Positions 47,214 to 56,793 of a stretch of DNA of 64,000 nt are shown one piece after another. Position 1 is the stretch's first letter, and every line of letters begins with the position of its first letter. The translations under genes and the position numbers were made by a program. The notes under the pieces are model-generated. The model was not told where the DNA came from, searched no databases, and was given only the letters and a program-made list of their open reading frames with translations. The stretch is from Thioclava nitratireducens (GTDB lineage: Bacteria > Pseudomonadota > Alphaproteobacteria > Rhodobacterales > Rhodobacteraceae): NCBI RefSeq assembly GCF_001940525.2, contig NZ_CP019437.1:718501-782500 (forward strand), in the 5' to 3' direction.

Positions 47214-47355
47214 ACGGCGTCTCCGATGAGAATCGTTTCCGAAAAGGGAGAGATTCCCTCGGGGAATAATCGTGGGGTCCGAAGCGCCAGTTTCGGGCCT
47301 CGTGTTGTGAAAAAAGGGCCTGGGGTTACGGGCTCGCAACGAAAGGATACACGCT

Positions 47356-47724
47356 TTGGCTCGTATTGCTGGCGTCAACATTCCGACCGGGAAACGCGTC
47401 CCGATCGCACTTACCTACATCACCGGGATCGGTCCCCATTCGGCTAAGCAGATTTGCGAAGCCACGGGTATCGACGTGACCCGTCGCGTCAACGAGCTTT
47501 CGGACTCCGAAGTGCTCGCGATCCGCGAACATATCGACGCCAACTACACCGTCGAGGGCGACCTGCGCCGTGAAGTTCAGATGAACGTCAAGCGCCTGAT
47601 GGATCTCGGCTGCTACCGTGGCCTGCGTCATCGTCGCAACCTGCCCGTGCGCGGTCAGCGCACCCATACGAATGCGCGCACGCGCAAAGGCCCGGCGAAA
47701 CCCATCGCTGGCAAGAAGAAGTAA
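47356..47724 (+). CDS. rpsM: 30S ribosomal protein S13
   Basis: A 122-residue protein with the universal [18 protein letters not shown] start and the C-terminal [14 protein letters not shown]. It begins at a TTG codon (47356) preceded by GAAAGGA; no ATG or GTG fits the known N-terminus, so this rare start is well supported. First gene of the alpha operon here. Confidence 0.97.
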   Translation: MARIAGVNIPTGKRVPIALTYITGIGPHSAKQICEATGIDVTRRVNELSDSEVLAIREHIDANYTVEGDLRREVQMNVKRLMDLGCYRGLRHRRNLPVRGQRTHTNARTRKGPAKPIAGKKK

Positions 47725-47739
47725 GGGGAGGCAGGACAA

Positions 47740-48129
47740 ATGGCTCGTGATAAGGTTCGCGCTAAGCGCAAGGAACGCAAGAACATCGCCGCTGGCGTCG
47801 TTCATGTGAACTCCTCGTTCAACAACACCAAAATCCTGATCTCTGACGTGCAGGGCAACGCGATCTCGTGGTCGTCGGCTGGCACGATGGGCTTCAAGGG
47901 CTCGCGCAAGTCGACCCCCTACGCCGCTCAGATGGCTGCGGAAGATGCGGCCAAGAAGGCTCAGGAACACGGTCTGCGCACCGTGGACGTCGAAGTTCAG
48001 GGTCCGGGTTCGGGTCGTGAATCGGCGCTGCGCGCGCTGGCTGCGGTCGGTCTGACCGTCACCTCGATCCGTGACGTGACCCCGATCGCCCATAACGGCT
48101 GCCGCCCGCCGAAGCGTCGCCGCGTCTAA
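47740..48129 (+). CDS. rpsK: 30S ribosomal protein S11
   Basis: A 129-residue S11 protein with [19 protein letters not shown] and the C-terminal [15 protein letters not shown] signature that lies on the platform of the small subunit. It starts 15 bases after rpsM with GGAGG upstream. It is followed by a structured 120-base gap before rpoA. Confidence 0.97.
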   Translation: MARDKVRAKRKERKNIAAGVVHVNSSFNNTKILISDVQGNAISWSSAGTMGFKGSRKSTPYAAQMAAEDAAKKAQEHGLRTVDVEVQGPGSGRESALRALAAVGLTVTSIRDVTPIAHNGCRPPKRRRV

Positions 48130-48146
48130 TCTAGATTACGACGGTC

Positions 48147-48185
48147 GGGCCGTGCGGGATTCCCGTGCGGCCCGCCCGCATTTTT
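48147..48185 (+). terminator. Alternative hairpins between rpsK and rpoA
   Basis: Two incompatible stems can form. GGGCCG/CGGCCC (48147-48152 with 48168-48173) extends through CGGG-ATT-CCCG, while TGCGGG/CCCGCA (48153-48158 with 48175-48180) is followed directly by five T residues. This is an attenuator-like arrangement within the alpha operon; partial termination is plausible. Confidence 0.45.
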
Positions 48186-48249
48186 CGGTTTTATCCTCGG
48201 GCGTCCCCGACTTTGGGCATGGGTCTGGGACAGGTATGGAGGCAAACGC

Positions 48250-49266
48250 ATGATCCACAAGAATTGGGCTGAACTCATCAAGCCGACGCAGCTTGAAATC
48301 AAGCCCGGCAACGACCCGCTGCGTCAGGCGACGATCGTCGCCGAACCGCTCGAGCGTGGCTTTGGCCTGACGCTCGGCAACGCGCTGCGCCGCGTACTGC
48401 TCTCGTCGCTTCAGGGCGCCGCGATCACCAGCGTCCAGATCGACAACGTGCTGCACGAGTTCTCGTCGGTCGCGGGCGTTCGTGAAGACGTGACCGATAT
48501 CGTCCTGAACCTCAAGGGCGTTGCTCTGCGTATGGACGTTGAAGGTCCGAAGCGCCTCTCGATCTCGGCCAAGGGCCCGGGCGTCGTGACCGCTGGCGAC
48601 ATTACCGAGACCGCGGGCATCGAGGTCCTGAACAAGGATCACGTGATCTGCCACCTCGACGATGGCGCCGACCTGTTCATGGAATTGACCGTTAACACCG
48701 GCAAGGGCTACGTCGCCGCCGACAAGAACCGTCCCGAGGATGCGCCCATCGGCCTGATCCCCGTCGACGCGATCTATTCGCCGGTCAAGAAAGTCGCCTA
48801 CGAAGTGCAGCCGACCCGTGAAGGTCAGGTTCTGGACTATGACAAGCTGACCATGAAGGTCGAGACCGACGGTTCGCTGTCGGCCGAGGACGCGGTGGCC
48901 TTCGCTGCCCGCATCCTGCAGGACCAGCTTTCGATCTTCGTCAACTTCGAAGAGCCGGAATCGGCTGGCAAGCAGGACCAGGACGACGGTCTCGAGTTCA
49001 ACCCGCTTCTGCTGAAGAAAGTGGACGAGCTGGAACTGTCCGTGCGTTCGGCGAACTGCCTGAAGAACGACAACATCGTCTATATCGGCGACCTGATCCA
49101 GAAAACCGAAGCCGAGATGCTCCGCACCCCGAACTTCGGCCGCAAGTCGCTGAACGAGATCAAGGAAGTGCTCTCGGGCATGGGGCTGCATCTCGGGATG
49201 GAAGTCGAAGATTGGCCGCCGGAGAACATCGAAGATCTGGCCAAGCGTTTCGAAGACCAGTTCTGA
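48250..49266 (+). CDS. rpoA: RNA polymerase alpha subunit
   Basis: The 338-residue alpha subunit with the N-terminal assembly domain ([20 protein letters not shown]) and the C-terminal DNA- and activator-binding domain ([22 protein letters not shown]). Full length. GGAGG precedes the ATG. The gene is separated from rplQ by a strong hairpin. Confidence 0.98.
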   Translation: MIHKNWAELIKPTQLEIKPGNDPLRQATIVAEPLERGFGLTLGNALRRVLLSSLQGAAITSVQIDNVLHEFSSVAGVREDVTDIVLNLKGVALRMDVEGPKRLSISAKGPGVVTAGDITETAGIEVLNKDHVICHLDDGADLFMELTVNTGKGYVAADKNRPEDAPIGLIPVDAIYSPVKKVAYEVQPTREGQVLDYDKLTMKVETDGSLSAEDAVAFAARILQDQLSIFVNFEEPESAGKQDQDDGLEFNPLLLKKVDELELSVRSANCLKNDNIVYIGDLIQKTEAEMLRTPNFGRKSLNEIKEVLSGMGLHLGMEVEDWPPENIEDLAKRFEDQF

Positions 49267-49276
49267 TTGACGAATT

Positions 49277-49301
49277 GAGGGGCGTTGGCTAAACGCCCCT
49301 C
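49277..49301. other. Perfect hairpin between rpoA and rplQ
   Basis: GAGGGGCGTT and AACGCCCCTC make a ten-base perfect stem with a GGCTA loop 11 bases after the rpoA stop. No T-tract follows, so processing or 3'-end protection is likelier than termination. Confidence 0.55.
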
Positions 49302-49406
49302 CAATGCCCGGACTGCCGGGGACTATCTGGGTCACAAGACCCCAAGGTGAGTCGGTGACACGCATCGCCGGCCTGACAAAGCAAAACGCAAGATTGGAGA
49401 ATGACA

Positions 49407-49826
49407 ATGCGTCACGCACGTGGCTACCGCCGCCTCAACCGTACCCATGAGCACCGCAAGGCGCTCTTCGCCAACATGGCTGGCTCGCTGATCGAGCACG
49501 AGCAGATCAAGACGACCCTGCCGAAGGCGAAAGAACTGCGCCCGGTCATCGAGAAGCTGGTCACGCTCGCCAAGCGCGGCGATCTGCACGCTCGCCGTCA
49601 GGCGGCCTCGCAGCTCAAGCAGGACCAGTATGTCGCGAAGCTGTTCGACATCCTCGGCCCGCGCTACAAGGAGCGTCAGGGCGGCTACGTTCGCATTTTG
49701 AAAGCCGGTTTCCGTTACGGCGACATGGCGCCGATGGCGATCATCGAATTCGTCGACCGCGATCTGGACGCCAAAGGTGCTGCAGATAAAGCACGCGTCG
49801 AAGCCGAAGAGGCTGCAGAGGATTGA
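49407..49826 (+). CDS. rplQ: 50S ribosomal protein L17
   Basis: A 139-residue L17 protein with the standard N-terminus [20 protein letters not shown] and a bacterial-type acidic tail. The start at 49407 has GGAGA six bases upstream and matches the family, so the ATG at 49401 is rejected. Last gene of the ribosomal run; a clean terminator follows. Confidence 0.97.
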   Translation: MRHARGYRRLNRTHEHRKALFANMAGSLIEHEQIKTTLPKAKELRPVIEKLVTLAKRGDLHARRQAASQLKQDQYVAKLFDILGPRYKERQGGYVRILKAGFRYGDMAPMAIIEFVDRDLDAKGAADKARVEAEEAAED

Positions 49827-49867
49827 TCCTCGCAGATGATTTCCCTTCGAAATCAACGAGTACTGGG

Positions 49868-49900
49868 AAATCCCGCCTTTTGGGCGGGATTTTCTTATTT
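49868..49900 (+). terminator. Terminator of the alpha operon
   Basis: AAATCCCGCC and GGCGGGATTT form a perfect ten-base stem with a TTTTG loop, followed by TCTTATTT. It lies about 42 bases after rplQ and should separate the ribosomal transcript from luxR. Confidence 0.92.
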
Positions 49901-49998
49901 CCGCCTGCATTTTCACGCAATTCTCGCGCAAAAGGTTATTGCGCAGGTGTGAAGCTTTCGCGAGTGTAAACGCGAGGGCGAGTGGGGACGTAAAGCCA

Positions 49999-50019
49999 CT
50001 GTCGGAGCGAACTCCGCAG
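49999..50019. promoter_or_regulatory. Candidate lux-box-like palindrome
   Basis: CTGTCGGAGCGAACTCCGCAG is an imperfect palindrome (CTG/CAG ends, CGGAG/CTCCG core) about 50 bases before luxR. Size and place suit a LuxR-type operator, though it is not close to the classic lux box. Confidence 0.35.
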
Positions 50020-50071
50020 GGCGCGAACACTTTTAAGTTGACCGGGTTAATTCCAAACTGTCTAAAAAGAT

Positions 50072-50683
50072 ATGTCGATACAGAGCAGAATCGATTTGAA
50101 ACTCCGTGACTTGGATCGTTTAGCTCCAGGTGGTTATTTTGTTGGACTGCATATTCGTTTTACGGCGCCGCTGATGACGTTCCAGACTTACGACAAGGCT
50201 TGGCTCGATCATTACACCGCAAACGGCTATGTGCTCCGCGACCCAATGACTGCTTGGGGGTTTAGCGAGACCGGCGCAATCCGGTGGAGCGACCCGCGGC
50301 TACCCGATCCTTTCCGTCTCTTCGATGAGGCCAAGAAATACGGTCTTATTTACGGGGCGACAGTCTCATGCGGCCCGATCCGGTCCCGTACTATCGCAAG
50401 CATGGCGCGCGATGATCGGGAATTCGACCTTACCGAGATCGAGACCTTCGAGCTTATCGTGCGTGAAATGCACGATATGACTCAACCGCCTGAGGAACTC
50501 ACGCGAGCTCAGATCGAAGCCCTGCGCTGTGTTGCTGGGGGTGACCGACACGCGGCGGCGGCCGCGAAACTTGGAATTTCGGAAAGCGCGCTCAAGGCGC
50601 GGCTGAATTCTGCGCGCGCAAGACTGATGGCTCGGACGACCGCCGAAGCTATTCAGCGCGCAAAGGATTTCCGCCTGTTATAG
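50072..50683 (+). CDS. LuxR-family autoinducer-binding regulator
   Basis: A 203-residue quorum-sensing regulator. The N-terminal domain (about 20-130) has the autoinducer-binding pattern with YDKAWLDHYTANGYVLRDPM and IRWSD. The C-terminal helix-turn-helix (about 145-195) is LTRAQIEALRCVAGGDRHAAAAAKLGISESALKARL in two parts, divergent from the usual GerE consensus. The first 100 bases are visibly richer in A and T than neighbouring genes. It lies 52 bases upstream of the luxI homologue in the same direction. Confidence 0.88.
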   Translation: MSIQSRIDLKLRDLDRLAPGGYFVGLHIRFTAPLMTFQTYDKAWLDHYTANGYVLRDPMTAWGFSETGAIRWSDPRLPDPFRLFDEAKKYGLIYGATVSCGPIRSRTIASMARDDREFDLTEIETFELIVREMHDMTQPPEELTRAQIEALRCVAGGDRHAAAAAKLGISESALKARLNSARARLMARTTAEAIQRAKDFRLL

Positions 50684-50735
50684 TGTTGTTGACCCTCCGC
50701 ACGGCTGTACTGTGTTAAACCTGCAGGAGGAAGAC

Positions 50736-51326
50736 ATGCAGACCACTACGCTTTCGTTCACCAATTTCCATAATCATGGTGAGCTATTCGCAAACATGCT
50801 GCGCGCACGTCGCGAGCTCTTCATCGTCCAGAACAAATGGGACCTCCCTGAAGCGATGGGCATGGAATATGATCAGTATGACACCCCGGCGAGCCGCTGG
50901 GTGGTGGTCCATGACGAACTGGGCAAGGTGCTGGCAGGCAACCGTCTCACGCCCACGACGGCAACCTGCGGGATCTACAGCTACATGATCCGCGACGCGC
51001 AGCGTGGGCTACTCGCGACGATCCCGTCAGATCTTCTCTATGACGAAGCTCCGGTCAGCGAGACCGTGTGGGAAAGCTCGCGTCTCTTCGTGTCGCATGA
51101 CGTTCCGATGGCGCTGCGCCGCAAGGTCCATGCGCGTCTCGTGCAGGAAATCGGCAATTCTGCCCGGCAACTCGGCGCAAGCTCCGCCCTTACCCTTCTG
51201 AACGCGAATTGGCCGCGTTGGGCGGGTCGGGTTGGAGTGGACATGACGGCGATGGGGCCGGTCATGGAGATCGACGGGATCAAGAACCAGGTCGTGTCGA
51301 TGGACTTTTCCCAGAACCTTCATTGA
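50736..51326 (+). CDS. Acyl-homoserine-lactone synthase (LuxI family)
   Basis: Makes an AHL signal from S-adenosylmethionine and an acyl carrier, releasing methylthioadenosine. The 196-residue protein has LuxI core residues: R25/R26, F29 and W35 in RRELFIVQNKW, the acidic EYDQYD (44-49) and AGNRLTP. AGGAGG lies five bases before the ATG at 50736. Acyl chain length cannot be predicted. It pairs with the upstream LuxR gene and is followed by a terminator. Confidence 0.9.
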   Translation: MQTTTLSFTNFHNHGELFANMLRARRELFIVQNKWDLPEAMGMEYDQYDTPASRWVVVHDELGKVLAGNRLTPTTATCGIYSYMIRDAQRGLLATIPSDLLYDEAPVSETVWESSRLFVSHDVPMALRRKVHARLVQEIGNSARQLGASSALTLLNANWPRWAGRVGVDMTAMGPVMEIDGIKNQVVSMDFSQNLH

Positions 51327-51345
51327 AAGCGTGGGGGAGATCAGG

Positions 51346-51379
51346 GCTCCCGTGCGACCCCACACGCACGGGGGCTTTT
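51346..51379 (+). terminator. Terminator after luxI
   Basis: GCTCCCGTGCG and CGCACGGGGGC form an 11-base stem with one G-U pair and an ACCCCACA loop, followed by TTTT. It closes the luxR-luxI unit 19 bases past the luxI stop. Confidence 0.88.
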
Positions 51380-51413
51380 CGTGAGCCGAGCTAATCACTA
51401 GGTTCACGCCATC

Positions 51414-52730
51414 ATGGCCGACCTATTCGACACGCCCCCCGATCCCTCCGCGCCTGCGCCCGAAGCGCCGCGCCCGCTCGCCGATCGCATCCGTCCCAAA
51501 ACGCTGGGTGAGGTGATCGGTCAGGAGCAGGTGCTTGGCCCCGATGGGCCGCTGGGTGCGATGCTGGCCGCGGGCTCGCTTGGCTCGCTGATCCTTTGGG
51601 GGCCGCCCGGCGTCGGCAAGACGACCATCGCGCGACTGCTGGCCGATGCCTCCGACCGCGCCTTCGTACAGATTTCCGCGATCTTCACCGGCGTGCCGGA
51701 ACTGCGCAAAGTCTTCGAAGCTGCCAAGCTTCGGCGCGGGCAGGGCAGGGGCACGCTCCTCTTCGTCGACGAGATTCACCGTTTCAACAAGGCGCAGCAG
51801 GACAGCTTCCTGCCGCATATGGAAGACGGCACGATCATGCTGGTGGGGGCCACCACCGAGAATCCGAGCTTCGAGCTGAACGCCGCTGTGCTGAGCCGGG
51901 CGCAGGTCATGGTACTCGAGCGGCTCGACCTCGCCGACCTGGAACGCCTCGCGCAGCGCGCCGAGAAGGCGCTCGGCCGTCCCCTGCCGCTGACCGGCAA
52001 GGCGCGCGAGGCGCTGCTGGAGATGGCCGATGGCGACGGGCGCGCGCTTCTGAACCTGATCGAGCAGGTCGCGGCGTGGAGAGTGACCGGCAATCTCGAC
52101 ACGGACGCGCTCTCGACCCGACTGATGCGCCGCGCGGCGAAATACGACAAATCGGGCGACGAGCATTACAACCTGATCTCGGCGCTCCATAAATCCGTGC
52201 GCGGATCGGACCCGGATGCCGCGCTCTATTGGTTCGCGCGGATGCTGGAGGGCGGCGAGGATCCGCGCTACCTCGCGCGGCGCTTCGTGCGCATGGCGGT
52301 GGAGGATATCGGGCTCGCCGATCCGCAGGCCCAGACCCATGCGCTGCACGCGTGGGAAATCTACGAGCGCATCGGCTCGCCCGAGGGGGAGTTGGCGCTG
52401 GCGCAGACGGTGATCTATCTCGCACTCGCGCCAAAATCCAACGCGGGCTACGTCGCCTACAAGGGCGCGCGGGCGCAGGCGCAGAAGACCGGCTCGGAGC
52501 CGCCGCCGAAGCATATTCTGAACGCCCCGACCAAGCTGATGTCGGAACAGGGCTACGGCGCGGGCTACGCCTATGACCACGACGCCGAGGATGGCTTCTC
52601 GGGGCAGAACTACTTCCCCGACACGATGAAGCGCCCGGTCCTCTACCAGCCGGTTGAGCGTGGCTTCGAGCGCGAGTTGAAAAAGCGGGTCGACTGGTTT
52701 GCCAAGCTGCGCGAACAGCGCAAATCTTGA
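51414..52730 (+). CDS. rarA: Replication-associated recombination protein A (AAA ATPase)
   Basis: A 438-residue RarA/MgsA/WRNIP1 clamp-loader-like ATPase acting at stalled replication forks. Walker [10 protein letters not shown] is at 63-71, Walker [11 protein letters not shown] near 120, a sensor [11 protein letters not shown] follows, and the C-terminal tetramerisation domain ends the protein with [15 protein letters not shown]. Length normal. It opens the rarA-crcB-rlu-HAD-ATP12 run. Confidence 0.95.
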   Translation: MADLFDTPPDPSAPAPEAPRPLADRIRPKTLGEVIGQEQVLGPDGPLGAMLAAGSLGSLILWGPPGVGKTTIARLLADASDRAFVQISAIFTGVPELRKVFEAAKLRRGQGRGTLLFVDEIHRFNKAQQDSFLPHMEDGTIMLVGATTENPSFELNAAVLSRAQVMVLERLDLADLERLAQRAEKALGRPLPLTGKAREALLEMADGDGRALLNLIEQVAAWRVTGNLDTDALSTRLMRRAAKYDKSGDEHYNLISALHKSVRGSDPDAALYWFARMLEGGEDPRYLARRFVRMAVEDIGLADPQAQTHALHAWEIYERIGSPEGELALAQTVIYLALAPKSNAGYVAYKGARAQAQKTGSEPPPKHILNAPTKLMSEQGYGAGYAYDHDAEDGFSGQNYFPDTMKRPVLYQPVERGFERELKKRVDWFAKLREQRKS

Positions 52731-52774
52731 CATTCGGGCCCGTGACCGCTCTTACGGCGCCAAAGGAGACAGCG

Positions 52775-53152
52775 ATGCTTTCTACGATCTTGCAGGTCGC
52801 GCTTGGCGGCGCGATGGGCGCATCGGGGCGTTACCTCGTGGGCGTCGGGATGATGCGCAGCTTCGGCCCGCAGCCCTTCCCGCTGGGCGTGATCACGGTG
52901 AACATCCTCGGCTCGTTCCTGATGGGCGCGCTCGTGGTATTCCTTGGTGACAAGCAGCTGACCCATTGGAACGCCTTCCTAGCGACCGGCTTCCTCGGGG
53001 GCTTTACGACCTTCTCCTCCTTCTCGCTCGAAGCCTATCGCTTGATCGAGAAGGGCGACGTCACATTGGCAGTCAGCTATATCGGACTGTCGGTCGGCGC
53101 GGGGCTTCTAGGCCTCGTCGCGGGCATTCTACTTATGAGGGCCATGCTATGA
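52775..53152 (+). CDS. crcB: Fluoride ion exporter CrcB/Fluc
   Basis: A 125-residue four-helix membrane protein of the Fluc family, which forms dual-topology dimers exporting fluoride. GGAMGASGRYL near the N-terminus and GGFTTFSSFSLEA are the family motifs. AAAGGAG precedes the ATG at 52775. It overlaps the following pseudouridine synthase by four bases. No fluoride riboswitch fits in the 44-base gap upstream. Confidence 0.93.
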   Translation: MLSTILQVALGGAMGASGRYLVGVGMMRSFGPQPFPLGVITVNILGSFLMGALVVFLGDKQLTHWNAFLATGFLGGFTTFSSFSLEAYRLIEKGDVTLAVSYIGLSVGAGLLGLVAGILLMRAML

Positions 53153-54189
53153 GCGGCGTCCAGCATATCACCGTCACCGAGGAAGAGGGCGAACAGCGCC
53201 TCGACCGGTTCCTGAAAAAGCGGTTTCCGCAACTGTCCCAAGGCATGATCGAGAAGTTTTGCCGCAAGGGCGACCTGCGCGTGGACAAGGGCCGGGTAAA
53301 GGCCAATTCGCGCGTCGCGCCGGGGCAGGAAATCCGCGTGCCGCCGATCCCCGATTCCGCGCCCGCGCCGAAGACCGAGGGCATCTCGGACGCGGATGCG
53401 AAATTCATCCAGAGCTGCGTGCTGTGGAAGGATGAACACATCATCGCGCTCAACAAACCGCCGGGGCTGCCCTCGCAGGGCGGCTCGGGGCAGGGCAACC
53501 GTCATGTCGACGGGCTGAGCGAGGCGCTGAAATTCGGCTACAAGGACAAGCCGAAGCTGGTGCATCGCTTGGACAAGGACACCTCCGGCGTTCTGCTGCT
53601 CGCGCGCACCGACCGCGTCGCGCGCCGCCTGTCAGAGGCGTTCCGCGGTAAGACCACCCGCAAGATCTATTGGGCGGCCGTCGCAGGCGCACCCGAACCG
53701 AAGACCGGAACGATCCGCTTCGGCCTCGTGAAGGCGCCGGGTCATGGCCGAGGTGGCGAGGGCGAGAAGATGATCTGCGTGCATCCCGCGAAGGTCGACA
53801 AGACCGAGGGCGCCAAGCGCGCGACTACCGATTATTTCACGCTGCACATCCTCGGGCAGCGGGTCAGCTGGGTCGCGCTGGTGCCGATCACCGGGCGCAC
53901 CCACCAGCTGCGCGCACATATGGCCGAGATCGGCAACCCGATCATCGGTGACGGCAAGTACGGCGGCTCGGGTCAGGAGAATCTCGGCGATGGCTGGGGC
54001 GCGCAGCTGGGAGGAGAAATCTCCCGCAAGCTGCATTTGCATGCGCGCCAGATCAGCTTCGATCATCCGATCAGCGGCAAGCGGATCACCCTGACCGCGC
54101 CGCTGCCCGAACATATGAAACGGACATGGGACCTGCTGGACTGGCACGAGAAAGACGTGCCCGCCGACCCGTTCGAGGATCTGGCATGA
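53149..54189 (+). CDS. RluA-family 23S rRNA pseudouridine synthase (RluC-like)
   Basis: A 346-residue pseudouridine synthase. An S4 RNA-binding domain (about 14-70) is followed by the catalytic domain with D142 in HRLDKDTSG. The C-terminal segment GRTHQLRAHMAEIGNPI is conserved. RluC modifies 23S rRNA positions 955/2504/2580 in E. coli; the exact targets here are inferred. It is coupled at both ends by four-base overlaps. Confidence 0.93.
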   Translation: MSGVQHITVTEEEGEQRLDRFLKKRFPQLSQGMIEKFCRKGDLRVDKGRVKANSRVAPGQEIRVPPIPDSAPAPKTEGISDADAKFIQSCVLWKDEHIIALNKPPGLPSQGGSGQGNRHVDGLSEALKFGYKDKPKLVHRLDKDTSGVLLLARTDRVARRLSEAFRGKTTRKIYWAAVAGAPEPKTGTIRFGLVKAPGHGRGGEGEKMICVHPAKVDKTEGAKRATTDYFTLHILGQRVSWVALVPITGRTHQLRAHMAEIGNPIIGDGKYGGSGQENLGDGWGAQLGGEISRKLHLHARQISFDHPISGKRITLTAPLPEHMKRTWDLLDWHEKDVPADPFEDLA

Positions 54190-54851
54190 AACTTGCGATC
54201 TTCGACGTCGACGGCACGATCTCGGACAGCCAGAATCATATCACCCACGCGATGACGCTCGGGTTCGAGGCGGCGGGCCTTCCCGCGCCGGCCGCGTCCG
54301 AAGTGCTCCAGATCGTGGGCCTGTCGCTGCCGCTCGCGGTGGCACGGCTCGCGCCCGAGCACGATGCCGAGACGCAGGCGCGCATCGTCGAGGGCTACAA
54401 GCAAAGTTACATGACCACGCGCGCCGCCTCTCCCGCACCGCTCTATCCCGGGGCGGAGGCGCTCCTGCGCAAGCTCGCCGCGCGCGATGACATGCTGCTG
54501 GCGGTCGCCACCGGGAAATCCCGCCGCGGGTTGCGCGCGCTGATCGAGCATCACGGGCTGGAAGGGCTGTTCGTCAGCCTGCAGACGGCGGACGATCACC
54601 CCTCCAAGCCGCACCCGTCGATGATCGGCGCGGCGCTGAGCGAGACCGGCGTGGACGCACGTGACGCGGTGATGATCGGCGATACTAGCTTCGACATGGC
54701 GATGGGCCGCAGCGCGGGCGTCGCGACGATCGGCGTGCGCTGGGGCTACCACGCGTCGCACCTGCTCGAAGCTGCGGGCGCGCATTGGATGGTCGATGAT
54801 TTCGACTCGCTGGAAACGACACTTCTGGACCTGTGGGAGATGAGCGCATGA
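54186..54851 (+). CDS. HAD-superfamily hydrolase (Gph-like)
   Basis: A 221-residue HAD-IA phosphatase. DVDGT at residues 7-11 holds the nucleophile aspartate, and IGDTSFDMAMGRSAGV carries the metal-binding acidic residues. Relatives include phosphoglycolate phosphatase and pyrophosphatase PpaX. The start at 54186 overlaps the previous stop by four bases, and the ATP12 gene starts within its last codons. Substrate not determined by sequence. Confidence 0.9.
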   Translation: MKLAIFDVDGTISDSQNHITHAMTLGFEAAGLPAPAASEVLQIVGLSLPLAVARLAPEHDAETQARIVEGYKQSYMTTRAASPAPLYPGAEALLRKLAARDDMLLAVATGKSRRGLRALIEHHGLEGLFVSLQTADDHPSKPHPSMIGAALSETGVDARDAVMIGDTSFDMAMGRSAGVATIGVRWGYHASHLLEAAGAHWMVDDFDSLETTLLDLWEMSA

Positions 54852-55558
54852 GCGAATGGGCGGCGAAACGGTTCTGGAAAGAAACCACCGTCACCGAGCG
54901 TCCGGAAGGGTTCGGCGTGGCGCTTGACGGGCGTGCGGTGAAGACGCCGGCGAAAGCCGCGCTGACCGTGCCGACCCGTGCCTATGCCGAGGCGATCGCC
55001 GCCGAATGGGACGCGCAAGAGGGCGCGATCCAGCCCCACAAGATGCCGGTCACCCGTTCGGCCAACGCCGCGATCGACAAGGTCGCGCGCCAGCATTCCG
55101 AGGTTGTCGCCCATGTCTGCGAATTCGGCGGCACCGATCTTCTGTGCTACCGCGCCGAGGCGCCGGCGGAGCTGTTCGATCTTCAGGCAGAGAAATGGGA
55201 TCCGTTGTTGGAGTGGGCGGCGCAGACCTATGGCGCAGCGCTCAAGGTCACGACGGGAATCCTGCCGGTCGATCAGCCTGCGGACCATCTGGCACGGCTG
55301 GAAGCGGAAGTCGCAGCCCTCGATCCGTTCGCGCTCGCGGCGCTCCACGATCTCGTGGGCATCACCGGCTCGCTCGTTCTGGGGCTGGCGGTAGCCCGCG
55401 GTCGGCTCTCGGCGGAAGAGGCGTGGGCGCTCTCGCGGCTCGACGAGGATTGGCAGATCGCGCAATGGGGGGAGGACGAAGAGGCGGCCGAGATCGCCGC
55501 ACACAAGCGCGAGGCGCTGTGTGACGCGGCTCGAATCTGGTCGCTCGCCGAAAGGTGA
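54848..55558 (+). CDS. ATP12-family F1-ATPase assembly chaperone
   Basis: A 236-residue homologue of mitochondrial ATP12, which binds the F1 alpha subunit before assembly. The N-terminal WAAKRFWKETTVTE and FGVALDGRAVKTPAK and the central NAAIDKV are family traits. The protein overlaps the HAD gene by four bases. ATP synthase genes are not in the window. Confidence 0.92.
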   Translation: MSEWAAKRFWKETTVTERPEGFGVALDGRAVKTPAKAALTVPTRAYAEAIAAEWDAQEGAIQPHKMPVTRSANAAIDKVARQHSEVVAHVCEFGGTDLLCYRAEAPAELFDLQAEKWDPLLEWAAQTYGAALKVTTGILPVDQPADHLARLEAEVAALDPFALAALHDLVGITGSLVLGLAVARGRLSAEEAWALSRLDEDWQIAQWGEDEEAAEIAAHKREALCDAARIWSLAER

Positions 55559-55776
55559 CCGCCCGGGATTCTTACGCCGCTTACGGACCTGCCAACAGCA
55601 TCATCACTTGCCGATGATTTGCGCAGCTACCCTCACGAAATCCGGAAACTAGCCTTGACCTTCTTTGATCGGATGGACCAAACTTTCGTTACTCCGTGTC
55701 ATGGGACACGATCGACCAGGTCCGTGAGGGACCAAGAACCGCTCTGTCAGAGCGGCGACAACAGGAAGAGGTAAAA
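55559..55776 (+). promoter_or_regulatory. bztA upstream region
   Basis: The 218-base gap contains an ATCATC-N7-GATGAT inverted repeat and a TTGACC box at 55655-55660, but no good -10 at 17 bases (CCAAAC). The operon promoter is probably here; no sigma-54 element is recognisable. Confidence 0.3.
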
Positions 55777-56793
55777 ATGAAGAAATCCGTCTTTTTCGGC
55801 GCGCTGACGGCTGCGACGCTGACTGCCGGTCTGGCTGGCGCGGCCACGCTCGATGACGTGAAATCGCGCGGAGAGCTGATCTGCGGCGTGAACACCGGTC
55901 TCGTCGGCTTCGCCGCGCCGGATGCCAACGGTAACTGGTCCGGCTTCGACGTCGCGGTCTGCCAGGCCGTCGCCGCCGCTGTGCTGGGCGACCCCTCGAA
56001 GGTTAAGTATGTTCCCACCTCGGGCCAGACGCGCTTCACCGCGCTCGGTTCGGGCGAAGTGGACCTGCTGGCACGTAACACCACCTGGACCTTCTCGCGC
56101 GACACCGACCTCAAGCTCCAGTTCACCGCGACCAACTACTACGACGGTCAGGGCTTCATGGTGCGCAAGGACTCGGGCGTGACCTCGGCCAAGGAACTCG
56201 ACGGCGCGTCGATCTGTATCCAGACCGGCACCACGACCGAGCTGAACCTTGCCGACTACTTCAAGGCCAACAACATGTCCTATCAGCCGATCACGGTTGA
56301 TTCGAATGCCGAAGGCGAACAACAGTTCCTCGCTGGCGCTTGTGACGCCTACACCACCGACGCGTCCGGCCTCGCTGCCACCCGCGCCGCTTTCGCGAAC
56401 CCGTCGGATTACGTGATCCTGCCGGAAATCATCTCGAAAGAGCCGCTGGCTCCCGCCGTCCGTCAGGGCGACGATCAGTGGACCGACATCGTCCGCTGGA
56501 CCGTCTTCGCGCTGATCGCGGCCGAAGAATACGGCGTGACCTCGGCCAATATCGACGAACTGGCCAAGGGCACCGACAACCCGGAAGTCAACCGCCTGCT
56601 CGGCACCGAGGGTGACCTCGGCGCGATGATCGGCCTCGACAAGACCTGGGCCGTCAACGCCATCAAGGCCAACGGCAACTACGGCGAGATCTTCGCTGCG
56701 ACCATCGGCGAGCAGACCCCGATCGGTCTGGCCCGTGGCCTGAACGCACAATGGACCCAGGGCGGTCTGATGTACGCTCCTCCTTTCCGCTAA
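55777..56793 (+). CDS. bztA: Glutamate/glutamine/aspartate/asparagine ABC transporter, binding protein
   Basis: The periplasmic binding protein of a general acidic/amide amino-acid importer (Bzt/Aap family). The 338-residue precursor has a signal peptide (cleavage near residue 22) and the family-3 solute-binding pattern: SRGELICGVNTGLVGFA, GFDVAVCQAVAAAVLGD and GVTSAKELDGASICIQTG. The start at 55777 follows AGGAAGAGG. First gene of bztABCD. Confidence 0.95.
   Translation: MKKSVFFGALTAATLTAGLAGAATLDDVKSRGELICGVNTGLVGFAAPDANGNWSGFDVAVCQAVAAAVLGDPSKVKYVPTSGQTRFTALGSGEVDLLARNTTWTFSRDTDLKLQFTATNYYDGQGFMVRKDSGVTSAKELDGASICIQTGTTTELNLADYFKANNMSYQPITVDSNAEGEQQFLAGACDAYTTDASGLAATRAAFANPSDYVILPEIISKEPLAPAVRQGDDQWTDIVRWTVFALIAAEEYGVTSANIDELAKGTDNPEVNRLLGTEGDLGAMIGLDKTWAVNAIKANGNYGEIFAATIGEQTPIGLARGLNAQWTQGGLMYAPPFR

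Noticed and set aside
52731..52774. Fluoride riboswitch before crcB
   Set aside because: Only 44 bases separate the rarA stop and the crcB start, too short for the aptamer, and no pseudoknot elements are visible.
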